The translations under genes and the position numbers were made by a program. Below, piece by piece: positions 23,643-30,515 of a stretch of DNA of 46,891 nt. The stretch comes from a bacterium. Lineage in GTDB: Bacteria; Patescibacteriota; Minisyncoccia; UBA6257; GWB1-50-10. The notes beneath the pieces are model-generated. The model worked only from the letters and a program-made list of their open reading frames with translations, did no database searches and had not been told where the DNA came from. Location: positions 1 through 46,891 of the forward strand of contig NZBZ01000015.1 of assembly GCA_002686365.1 (NCBI GenBank). Reading direction: 5' to 3'. Every line of letters begins with the position of its first letter. Positions within the stretch are counted from its first letter, which is position 1.

Positions 23643-23870
23643 CTACGTGGGGGAGCGGGTTCTTCGCGGGCGGAACATGATCTGGAAGACGAGTCGGGCT
23701 GCGCTGAAAGCCAGTCCCATGGTGCCGGTGCCTGGGTCTATGTTCACGGCTGGATTCACTACCCAGGTTAGCATGGCTGCGGTGAACGTGGTTATGAGTA
23801 CTGACGAGATGCTGATGTCGATCATGCCTTGCTCGGCTAGGTCGAGTGCTGCGCGGAGGATTCCTCTCAT
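23643..23870 (-). CDS. Small membrane protein of unknown function
   Basis: 75 residues from ATG 23870, supported by a GAAGGGAG Shine-Dalgarno six bases upstream; ATG 23885, which overlaps the upstream stop as ATGA, is an alternative. One or two hydrophobic segments (ISSVLITTFTAAMLTWVV, MGLAFSAARLVFQIMF) flank a Pro/Gly turn (NIDPGTGT), and the C-terminus is basic (RPRRTRSPT). The codon choice is more C-rich than in the surrounding housekeeping genes. It is translationally coupled to the gene above. I do not recognise the family. Confidence 0.6.
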   Translation of the reverse strand: MRGILRAALDLAEQGMIDISISSVLITTFTAAMLTWVVNPAVNIDPGTGTMGLAFSAARLVFQIMFRPRRTRSPT

Positions 23871-23881
23871 CGGAGCTCCCT

Positions 23882-24292
23882 TCATCGTATGGGGTCTGCG
23901 TATTCGGCCTTGAACGTGGGCACGTTCCCTGGGTTGTACACTCCTGAGGCGAGCCTTTTTCGGATGTAGTCGTTTGCCTGTTGTGTCAGATCCGAATCCG
24001 CCTCTTCGATGAGCTGTAAGTTCATGGGGTGGACCGTGACCCAGTTGTTTCCTTCCCTTCTTGCTCGGATGAGGTGAGTCATTCTGCTGTCCGCGTAGAG
24101 ATCGATCCGTTTTCCTGTGGACCATGCCATAGCAAGGAAGATGAAGTCTTCCATTGGCGGCCACTCGTTCACTCCGAGTATCTCCTTGAGGAATTCCATG
24201 AGCCCAATGGCTGCTCTGTGGATTTCCTTGGTTCTCGTGCCATCCAAGACTTCGGACGGGGTGACGCAGTGTACGTTTCCAATTTCCGACAT
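23882..24292 (-). CDS. Hypothetical soluble protein
   Basis: 136 residues from the ATG at 24292 (MSEIGNVHCV). The longer open frame upstream reads as low-quality sequence and lies over the promoter. An AGAAGGGA Shine-Dalgarno precedes the start. The protein is mixed helical with Trp-rich patches (GVNEWPPMEDFIFLAMAWS, NNWVTVHPMNL) and no membrane segment. It forms a two-gene unit with the downstream membrane protein, under its own promoter (24376-24348) and terminator (23574-23603). The function is unknown. Confidence 0.6.
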   Translation of the reverse strand: MSEIGNVHCVTPSEVLDGTRTKEIHRAAIGLMEFLKEILGVNEWPPMEDFIFLAMAWSTGKRIDLYADSRMTHLIRARREGNNWVTVHPMNLQLIEEADSDLTQQANDYIRKRLASGVYNPGNVPTFKAEYADPIR

Positions 24293-24347
24293 TCTCGTGT
24301 CCCTTCTCGTGTCCTCTGTTGCGGTTTTCGTGTTCCTCGCTGTGTTT

Positions 24348-24376
24348 GTTAAACACTTTTGATGAGGGAAAGTCAA
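24348..24376 (-). promoter_or_regulatory. Promoter of the minus-strand two-gene unit
   Basis: The minus strand reads TTGACT (24376-24371), 17 bases, TTTAAC (24353-24348). The predicted leader of about 50 bases contains repeated acacgaga units and a Shine-Dalgarno. Confidence 0.5.
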
Positions 24377-24412
24377 GTTTTTATGCTTTGGTGGGGCTTT
24401 TTTATTTTCTTT

Positions 24413-24442
24413 ATCCCTCACATAGGGTTTTATGTGAGGGAT
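24413..24442. promoter_or_regulatory. 12-bp inverted repeat next to a -35 box
   Basis: atccctcacata (24413-24424) and tatgtgagggat (24431-24442) are perfect inverted arms with a six-base loop. The right arm runs into the TTGACA box of the downstream promoter. The arms match those at 2862-2964, so a common regulator may bind here. Confidence 0.65.
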
Positions 24443-24471
24443 TGACACTTTTTTGGGGGTTGGGGTAGGGT
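24442..24471 (+). promoter_or_regulatory. Promoter of the small hypothetical gene
   Basis: TTGACA (24442-24447), 18 bases, TAGGGT (24466-24471). The leader then holds a small hairpin agcccc-tgcact-ggggct (24484-24501). Confidence 0.5.
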
Positions 24472-24525
24472 TGAGGTAGTAGGAGCCCCTGCACTGGGGC
24501 TCAGAACAGAGTGGGAGTTCATGTT

Positions 24526-24810
24526 ATGGGCGATGGAATTTCAGGCAATCAGCATGCTGACCTTGCGAGTTCTTCGGATGCACCGGTGGCACAGTGGCGG
24601 GTTGAAGGCCCTAGTTTCTCTTCCGGTGGTACTAGTGAAGAGTCTGTGCTTGTTGCGTGGGCAAATATGGCGCCGGCTCTCGACCATGGTCCGGACGAGT
24701 TCACTGTAACTGGCCCGGACGGGGAATCGCGTCAATTGACCGGCAAGGATTTGTTCAAGGGATCGGATGGCGAGCTTCTTGGTGAGCTGCGTCGACGGCT
24801 GGGGAGTTGA
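24526..24810 (+). CDS. Hypothetical small acidic protein
   Basis: 94 residues from ATG 24526, eight bases after a GGGAG ribosome-binding site. It is rich in Gly, Ser and Asp, with a central PDEFTVTGPDGESRQLTG that could form a small beta element and an Arg-rich end (GELRRRLGS). It has no membrane segment or known motif. It has its own promoter, leader hairpin and terminator, so it is a self-contained transcription unit. Codon usage is more C-rich than the genome background here. Confidence 0.55.
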   Translation: MGDGISGNQHADLASSSDAPVAQWRVEGPSFSSGGTSEESVLVAWANMAPALDHGPDEFTVTGPDGESRQLTGKDLFKGSDGELLGELRRRLGS

Positions 24811-24852
24811 CCTACGGCTTCCTACGGTCAGTTGGTCATACAATGATACAAA

Positions 24853-24886
24853 CCCGCTTGCAGCGACGCAAGCGGGGATTTTTTAT
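24853..24886 (+). terminator. Intrinsic terminator
   Basis: cccgcttgc / gcaagcggg with loop agcgac, followed by gattttttatttt. Confidence 0.8.
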
Positions 24887-25069
24887 TTTCGCCTACGATA
24901 TTTTGTCATAAAGACGAGGCGAAAATACCCTGAGTGGCTCGTCCTGAGCTTTGTCGAAGGAAGTCGAAGGGTTACCTTGAATGTTTTTTGCCCTAGGTTA
25001 AAACCTAGATCAAGGCCTAGGGCAGATTTTAACTTAGGTTAGTATCCGGCCGGATACTAACCTAAGTTA
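24884..25069. repeat. Palindrome-rich intergenic stretch with a 40-bp perfect palindrome
   Basis: Four elements lie in a row. First, arms tattttcgcct / aggcgaaaata (24884-24927). Second, gtcctgagctttgtcgaagg (24942-24961), the same repeat family as in leuS. Third, arms gccctagg / cctagggc (24990-25023). Fourth, a loop-free perfect palindrome 25030-25069, each half taacttaggttagtatccgg or its complement. No gene was found between 24811 and 25091. Confidence 0.85.
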
Positions 25070-25091
25070 GATTTTCTTATAGGAAGTCGTC

Positions 25092-25808
25092 CTAGGCGCT
25101 TTTTGTGGAACGAATGGAGTATTTGGGTTTTTTCTTGAGAATCTCAAAGTCGCCTAATACAAAGAAGGCAGCAACAATAAGAATAATACTTGAGTAGATG
25201 ATATTACGTTCACCGAATAGGGCTATCAAATAGTTGAAGCCAGCGTGGATTATGGTTGCGATTATAATACCGTATGCGAGAAGCCCGCGGTGCTTTTGTC
25301 CTTTTGCATGAGACTTTGCCCAGTAGTAGCCTACAATGCCGGATGCGAGCACGTGAAGCAGGGTTGCTCCAATGAAGCGGAGAAGAAGAATGTTTGTTGT
25401 TGCAAAGAGAGAGGTGAGAGTAAGAGAGTCAGCAGATCCTATTGCTATCAGAATGTTTTCAATGGTTGCAAATCCTGATGCTGCTGCAATCATGTAAATC
25501 ATTGCATCAATTGGTTCGTCAAAGTGTTTGCTTCTGCCCACCGCATAGAAGGCGGCGAGGAATTTGAATATTTCTTCTATGAATGCAAGTCCGAGGAAGA
25601 CGATAATTATGCTTCCTCCTCCTATTAGGTCTTTGAAGAAGACTTGCGCGATGAGGGTTGGGACTGCGGAGAGAATACCAATTCCAAATGTATAGGCAAT
25701 GAGTTGGCGCGGCTCTGGGTGGACGTCTTCTTTCATAAAAAAGAAGAGCCAGACGAGTGCTGGAAAAATAGTTGCGGCAGAGAGTATGAGTAGAATTATT
25801 ATGGGCAT
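25092..25808 (-). CDS. PrsW-family intramembrane metalloprotease
   Basis: This 238-residue polytopic membrane protein has the PrsW motifs. FIEEIFKF (~81-88) carries the paired Glu, GFATIENI (~112-119) follows, and conserved His lie in GATLLHVLASG (~150) and IIHAGFNYL (~188). There are about seven to eight hydrophobic helices. Relatives cleave membrane anti-sigma factors; a substrate here is not evident. A small hairpin (aaagct-acagg-agcttt) between valS and this gene includes the AGGAG ribosome-binding site and could dampen translation. It is the last gene of the tsaD-valS-prsW run. Confidence 0.85.
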   Translation of the reverse strand: MPIIILLILSAATIFPALVWLFFFMKEDVHPEPRQLIAYTFGIGILSAVPTLIAQVFFKDLIGGGSIIIVFLGLAFIEEIFKFLAAFYAVGRSKHFDEPIDAMIYMIAAASGFATIENILIAIGSADSLTLTSLFATTNILLLRFIGATLLHVLASGIVGYYWAKSHAKGQKHRGLLAYGIIIATIIHAGFNYLIALFGERNIIYSSIILIVAAFFVLGDFEILKKKPKYSIRSTKSA

Positions 25809-25838
25809 TTTGAAAAGCTCCTGTAGCTTTCTCTTATT

Positions 25839-28364
25839 TTACCACGGTTCTACTATCAAAAGGGTTTTCTTTTTCTTGCCTTGTAAGTCTTGGAGGTGTT
25901 GGAAGATTTCTTCAGTTGCGTACGGCATGAAGGGATGAAGCATCTTTATGCTCTCTGTGAGGATTGTTATAAGAGTTTCGAGTGCTGCAGCTTTGTCTTT
26001 TTTATCTCCATTTTGGAGGCGCGGTTTTGTTTCCTCTATTATTTTATCAGCAAATGTGTGCCAAATGTAGTGGTAGGTGATCTCGGCAGCGCGGTGAAAC
26101 TCGAATTTTTCCAAATGTTTTGTTACTTTCTTTTTTGTTGCTTCTAATTGCTTTAGATTTTTTTTATCTTTTGGTGTGATGACTGGCTTTGTTTTTATTT
26201 CTTCATAGTTCATTGAGATGAATCTTGTGATGTTCCAGATTTTGGTTGCAAAGTTGCGATAGCCGCGTATTTTGTCTTCGGAGATTGTGCTATTTCTGCC
26301 TGGCGTGTTTCCTGCGATTAGTGCCATGCGCACTGCGTCTGTTCCATACTCTTCTGCAACTCCTAGTGGATTAATTACATTTCCTTTTGATTTGGACATT
26401 TTCTGCTTGTCTTTATCTAAAATTAAGCCGTGTAAATATACGTTTTTGAATGGTAGTTTCTTTGTCCTATAAATTCCCATCATTATCATTCGTGCGACCC
26501 AAAAGAAGAGAATATCAGAAGCGGTTTCCATTACGGACGTTGGGTAGAAGTCTTTAAAGTCTTTATCGTGTTTTCCTGAATTTTTGAAGCCTAGTGTGAG
26601 ATATGGCCACTGACCAGAGGAGAACCAGGTATCGAATACGTCGGGATCTTGAGAGAGCTTTTCGCTTTTGCAGCTGGGACATTGTTTTGGTTTCTCAATA
26701 CTAACAATAGGAGGACACGATGAGCTTATAGCTTTTAGCTTCATTAGCTTATTAGCTTTTTTGAAGGTGTAGTGGTAGGCGAAGACGGGGGTTTGCAGTG
26801 TAATGTTTTTATCTGGATTGTGCTTTTTGAAGGCCCTTAAGAGTTCGTCTCTTGTTTTGTACGTTGCGTAATGTGTTTTGTCTTTTAAGTTCATTGTGCC
26901 TACGGTAAGTTTTTCCACCTTCGTGATTGTTCCGTGGCCGAATATCTTTTCTTCCTGACTGTTTTCAAAAGCTACTGCATCTCCTTTTTTGAAGCCGTGG
27001 TCGCGAATTCTCCATGTTGCGATTTTTCCTTTGAATATTTGCGGTACGACGCTTTCGTGGAAACCCATTGTTAGCTTATAGCTTTTAGCTTCATTAGTTT
27101 TTTCGCATATCCATGCTGGAATGCGGATGCCCCAGATAATTTGGCGGGAGATGTTCCAGTCTTCTATGTTTTTCAGCCAGTGGAGTATAACTTTTTTGCG
27201 GTGCGTTGGAATGATTTTTATTTTTCCTTTTTCTATTGTTTCAATCGCTGGTTTTGCTAGCGGCTTCGTCTTTACATACCACTGGGGGAGAGGAATTGGT
27301 TCTAGGGTGCGTTCGCATTTGAAGCAGACAGCGAGGTTGTGTGTGTAGTTTTCGTCAACTTTTACAAGTAGGCCTTTTTTCTTTAAGTCTTCTACAACTT
27401 TTTCACGCGCCTCCATTACTTTCATCCCCGCGTAGCGGCCTGCGTGTTCGTTTAGTTTTCCGTAGCGATCTATTACTTGTTTTACTTCGAGATTGTGTCG
27501 TGTTCCGATTTCGGCATCTAGCGGATCGTGTGCTGGGGTTACTTTAATTACTCCGGTTCCGAATTCTGGATCCACTGCTTTGTCAGCAATTACTTTTATT
27601 TTGAACTTGCCAAGTAGTCCTTGTACCTCAACTTCTTTTCCTATGTATTTTTTGTAACGTTTATCGTTTGGGTGAACAGCTATTGCTGTATCTCCGAATT
27701 TTGTTTCTGGTCGCGCAGTTGCAAGAGTGAATGGTCCGTATTTCATATAGTAGAGTTTTCCTTTTTCCTCTTTTCGTTTTACTTCAAGGCCGGAGAGCGC
27801 TGTTTGATGCTTTACGCACCAGTTTACTGTGCGAAGTCCTCTATATATGAGACCCTCTTTATGCATTTTGATAAATGTGTGTTGTACTTCTTTTATAATG
27901 TCTGGGTCAAGGGTGAACTTCTCTCTGGACCAGTCGCAGGAGGCGCCTAGTTTGCGGAGTTGGTTCTCCATTGTTTTTTTGTTCTCTTGGGTAAATTCAT
28001 ACATTTCCTGCCAGAGTTTTTTGCGATCCATTTTGAATCTGCTTCGCCCTTCTTTCTCAAGTTTTTTATCAAACACAACTTGCGTTTCAAATCCTGCATG
28101 ATCTGCGCCGGGGAGCCAGAGCGTTTTTTGGCCTTTCATTCGAGCAAAGCGAATCATGATATCTTCAAGTGTTACAAAGAGTGCGTGGCCAATATGAAGA
28201 GAGCCATTCGCGTTTGGGGGAGGCATTATGATACAAAAGCTTTTAGCTTTTAGCTTCGTTAGCTTTTTAGTTTTCGGAAGGTTGTCGGGGTTGAAAAAGC
28301 CGGACTTTTCCCACAGGGAGTATATTTTTTCTTCTACTTTGTCTGGAATGTATCTTTTGTCCAT
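25839..28364 (-). CDS. valS: Valyl-tRNA synthetase with an inserted ASCH/PUA-like domain and short C-terminus
   Basis: This class Ia synthetase charges tRNA-Val (841 residues). Landmarks are PPPNANGSLHIGHAL (HIGH, ~48-62), ATARPETKFGDTAIAVHP (editing domain, ~215), NISRQIIWGIRIPAW (~405) and KMSKSKGNVINP (~640). Between ICEKTNE and CPSCKSEKL, about residues 425-555 form an insert. It looks like an ASCH (PUA-fold) RNA-binding domain: a conserved G-K-x-x-T-W-R followed by a GDAVAFEN-type strand and further beta strands. The insert sits at the same place as the phosphatase domain in IleRS. The protein ends at LLIVEPW, so the usual C-terminal coiled-coil tRNA-binding tail is missing. Three copies of an AKSYKL-type repeat are embedded in frame. 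Confidence 0.93.
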   Translation of the reverse strand: MDKRYIPDKVEEKIYSLWEKSGFFNPDNLPKTKKLTKLKAKSFCIIMPPPNANGSLHIGHALFVTLEDIMIRFARMKGQKTLWLPGADHAGFETQVVFDKKLEKEGRSRFKMDRKKLWQEMYEFTQENKKTMENQLRKLGASCDWSREKFTLDPDIIKEVQHTFIKMHKEGLIYRGLRTVNWCVKHQTALSGLEVKRKEEKGKLYYMKYGPFTLATARPETKFGDTAIAVHPNDKRYKKYIGKEVEVQGLLGKFKIKVIADKAVDPEFGTGVIKVTPAHDPLDAEIGTRHNLEVKQVIDRYGKLNEHAGRYAGMKVMEAREKVVEDLKKKGLLVKVDENYTHNLAVCFKCERTLEPIPLPQWYVKTKPLAKPAIETIEKGKIKIIPTHRKKVILHWLKNIEDWNISRQIIWGIRIPAWICEKTNEAKSYKLTMGFHESVVPQIFKGKIATWRIRDHGFKKGDAVAFENSQEEKIFGHGTITKVEKLTVGTMNLKDKTHYATYKTRDELLRAFKKHNPDKNITLQTPVFAYHYTFKKANKLMKLKAISSSCPPIVSIEKPKQCPSCKSEKLSQDPDVFDTWFSSGQWPYLTLGFKNSGKHDKDFKDFYPTSVMETASDILFFWVARMIMMGIYRTKKLPFKNVYLHGLILDKDKQKMSKSKGNVINPLGVAEEYGTDAVRMALIAGNTPGRNSTISEDKIRGYRNFATKIWNITRFISMNYEEIKTKPVITPKDKKNLKQLEATKKKVTKHLEKFEFHRAAEITYHYIWHTFADKIIEETKPRLQNGDKKDKAAALETLITILTESIKMLHPFMPYATEEIFQHLQDLQGKKKKTLLIVEPW

Positions 28365-29297
28365 TGGTGTGTGGTGAGTAATGGGTATTCTGTTTGGATA
28401 TTAAAATAATACGAGGAAATAAGGATTTTCGCAAAAGATATTATGTTTATATGCTTAGGCTTCCTTTTGCTTTTAGTGCGTATTTCTTTTTTCGGAGATG
28501 GGTTATGTATCCTGCGACAGCAATCATTGCAGCATTGTCGCCTTGGAATTTTTTATTTGCAGATAGAAAATTTAGCTTATAGCTTTTAGCTTGTAGCTTC
28601 ATTAGCTTTTGGAGATTGGAGTTTGCAGCTACGCCGCCTGATAGGATTATTGATTTTGCGTTGTGTTCTTGTGCAGCACGCATGGTTTTTGTAATGAGTA
28701 CGTCTATTGCTGCCTGCTGAAAGCTTGCTGCGACGTTAGCTTTTAGCTTATAGCTTTTAGCTTCGTTAGCTTTTAAGTAGTAGAGTACAGAGGTTTTTAA
28801 TCCGGAGAAGGAGAAGTCATAGTTTTTGTCGCGTATCATTGGGCGAGGGAAGTCAATTGCATCTGGATTTCCTTTTTTTGCCAGCGTTTCTATTTCTGGT
28901 CCACCAGGATAGGGGAGCTTTAGCATTCTAGCTACTTTATCAAATGCCTCGCCTGCTGCGTCGTCTCTTGTTTCTCCGAGCTTTTTATAGTCAGTGAGAG
29001 ATTTCATGAGTATAAGGATTGTGTGGCCACCTGATACCAGCAGTTGCACTGCTGGATAGCTTATAGCTTTTAGCTTATAGCTTTTGGGCAAAAGGAAGCT
29101 GTACATGTGTCCGTGCAAGTGATTTGTTCCAATTATTTTTGTGGTTCGACTTCGCTCACTATAAATTTTTGGAAAGTGTTTCTTTTTTATTTCTTTTGCA
29201 AAGTTTACGCCTGTCCAGAGTGCAGGCTCTAGTCCGGGGCCGACGGTGACGGCTATTGCGTTAGCTTTTAGCTTATAGCTTTTAGCTTCTAGCTTTT
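26723..29297 (-). repeat. Seven in-frame copies of an AGCTTATAGCTTTTAGCTT repeat inside valS and tsaD
   Basis: On the + strand the unit reads agcttatagcttttagctt, often extended by cgttagctttt or cattagctttt. Copies lie at 26723-26761, 27071-27101 and 28237-28272 (valS) and 28573-28610, 28736-28774, 29057-29085 and 29261-29297 (tsaD). The encoded peptides are variants of EAKSYKLKA. Every copy keeps the frame open. None occurs in the other genes of the window, so the repeat has spread locally. Confidence 0.9.
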
Positions 29298-29496
29298 TAA
29301 ATAGAAGCGGTAGGTTTTTTTCATGTTCGCGTTTGGCGAGGTTGGGGACTACTCCGCCCCAAGCACGGTGAATTTCAATTTGAGAGGCAATAAAATGTTT
29401 TTTAATGTTGAATTTTGGTGCTTTTAAGCCTCCTTTTGCCTCAATGAGTGCAAGGGAGGTTTCGTCACAGGATGTTTCAATGGCTAATATGTTCAT
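28447..29496 (-). CDS. tsaD: tRNA N6-threonylcarbamoyladenosine transferase TsaD
   Basis: TsaD makes the t6A37 modification of ANN-decoding tRNAs with TsaB, TsaC and TsaE. The 349 residues show the N-terminal ETSCDETSLAL, the metal-binding His of GTNHLHGHMYS, LLVSGGHTILI, DDAAGEAFDKVARML and the nucleotide-site LSGGVAANSNLQK. It is somewhat longer than usual because of four inserted repeat peptides of the AKSYKLKA type and one YSERSRTTK segment, all probably in surface loops. It precedes valS by 82 bases on the same strand. Confidence 0.95.
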   Translation of the reverse strand: MNILAIETSCDETSLALIEAKGGLKAPKFNIKKHFIASQIEIHRAWGGVVPNLAKREHEKNLPLLFKKLEAKSYKLKANAIAVTVGPGLEPALWTGVNFAKEIKKKHFPKIYSERSRTTKIIGTNHLHGHMYSFLLPKSYKLKAISYPAVQLLVSGGHTILILMKSLTDYKKLGETRDDAAGEAFDKVARMLKLPYPGGPEIETLAKKGNPDAIDFPRPMIRDKNYDFSFSGLKTSVLYYLKANEAKSYKLKANVAASFQQAAIDVLITKTMRAAQEHNAKSIILSGGVAANSNLQKLMKLQAKSYKLNFLSANKKFQGDNAAMIAVAGYITHLRKKKYALKAKGSLSI

Positions 29497-29554
29497 AGCG
29501 CATTTACTATGACAAATGATAATGACAATGACAAATGTTTTAGGTTATGACGAC

Positions 29555-29583
29555 TTGAGTTTTTTGTGTGAGGCGGTGATAAT
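29555..29583 (+). promoter_or_regulatory. Promoter of the DoxX-family gene
   Basis: TTGAGT (29555-29560), 17 bases, GATAAT (29578-29583), eight bases before the ATG at 29592. A leader of zero to three bases is predicted. The upstream gap (29505-29545) also holds tandem atgacaaatg units. Confidence 0.55.
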
Positions 29584-29591
29584 ATGAATAT

Positions 29592-29957
29592 ATGATTCAG
29601 CCGTTTTTTGCGCTTTTAGATTGGGGATTTTTGCTTTTGCGGATTGCGCTTGGAGTAGTTTTAATAATTCACGCATTCCCAAGGCTTAGGCGTTTTGGCA
29701 GTCCAGGAGGATTCTGGGCTGGAGCTTTAGGCGTTTTTGAGCTTTTAGGCGGACTTGCGATTGCATTAGGTTTTCTTACTCAAATTATTGCTGGTCTTTT
29801 TGTTATTGAATTTCTAGTCATTCTTTTCGCAGCACAGCGAAAAGCTTCTTTTAAAGAGAAACAGGTTAGCATTCTTGTTTTGGGAGCAATGCTTCTTCTT
29901 GTGACTGGAGGCGGAGCATTTTCTTTGGATGAGACAATTGGGTGGATATTTTACTAG
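29592..29957 (+). CDS. DoxX-family membrane protein
   Basis: This 121-residue four-helix membrane protein has the DoxX pattern: LLRIALGVVLIIHAFPRLRRFG near residues 15-36, then FWAGALGVFELLGGLAIALGF, two further helices and a GGGAFSLDE turn. Relatives are linked to redox or membrane homeostasis, but their reaction is unclear. It is followed 18 bases later by recO on the same transcript. Confidence 0.85.
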   Translation: MIQPFFALLDWGFLLLRIALGVVLIIHAFPRLRRFGSPGGFWAGALGVFELLGGLAIALGFLTQIIAGLFVIEFLVILFAAQRKASFKEKQVSILVLGAMLLLVTGGGAFSLDETIGWIFY

Positions 29958-29975
29958 GCCCTGGAATTTATTTGT

Positions 29976-30509
29976 ATGAGTGAATATTCTACGGAGGCGA
30001 TTATTTTGGGGAGGAGGGAAAATGGACCGTATAATAGGATTGTGGATTTGTATACAAAGGAGCTTGGTCGGGTTGAGGCGCGGGTTGTGAGCGGTAGAAA
30101 GATTATTTCTCGGCTTTCTCCTCATCTGGACTTTGGAAATCTTGCGCATGTTCGGCTGGTTTATAAGAATCAGTTTACTGTTGCGGATGCTCTTACAGAG
30201 GAGCGTTTTTTTTCCGGACCAGAGGATATAGGAGTGTATGAGCGTTTTTCCCGGCTTGCATTTTTGTTCTGCTCCCTTGCTCCTCAAATGATTCCGGACG
30301 TTGAGGTGTGGGACATGTTTCTTCGGGGTTTGAGAAAACGAGGATTGGACTATAGAATGTTTTTATCTCTTTTTGGGTATGGGGCGTTGCACGCAGAATG
30401 TTCTGCATGCGCCCGATCCGGGTCCCATGCGTTTTTTGTTCCAGATCAGAGTTTTTTGTGCGCATCCTGCGCAGAGATGTTTCCAAAAGATTTATTAGTA
30501 TTTTTGTAA
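29976..30509 (+). CDS. recO: DNA repair protein RecO
   Basis: RecO helps load RecA with RecF and RecR and anneals single strands. The 177 residues give an N-terminal OB-fold (STEAIILGRRENGPYNRIVDLYTKELGRV, cited by its opening STEAIILGRR), a helical middle and a C-terminal zinc finger with CSAC (~141) and CASC (~165). It is somewhat shorter than the ~240 of well-studied RecO proteins. It lies six bases before the surface-protein gene. Confidence 0.88.
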   Translation: MSEYSTEAIILGRRENGPYNRIVDLYTKELGRVEARVVSGRKIISRLSPHLDFGNLAHVRLVYKNQFTVADALTEERFFSGPEDIGVYERFSRLAFLFCSLAPQMIPDVEVWDMFLRGLRKRGLDYRMFLSLFGYGALHAECSACARSGSHAFFVPDQSFLCASCAEMFPKDLLVFL

Positions 30510-30515
30510 TTTTTT

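Noticed and set aside
24292-24448. N-terminal extension of the minus-strand hypothetical protein
   Set aside because: It covers the promoter and the inverted repeat and reads as low-complexity Lys/Thr/Arg sequence.
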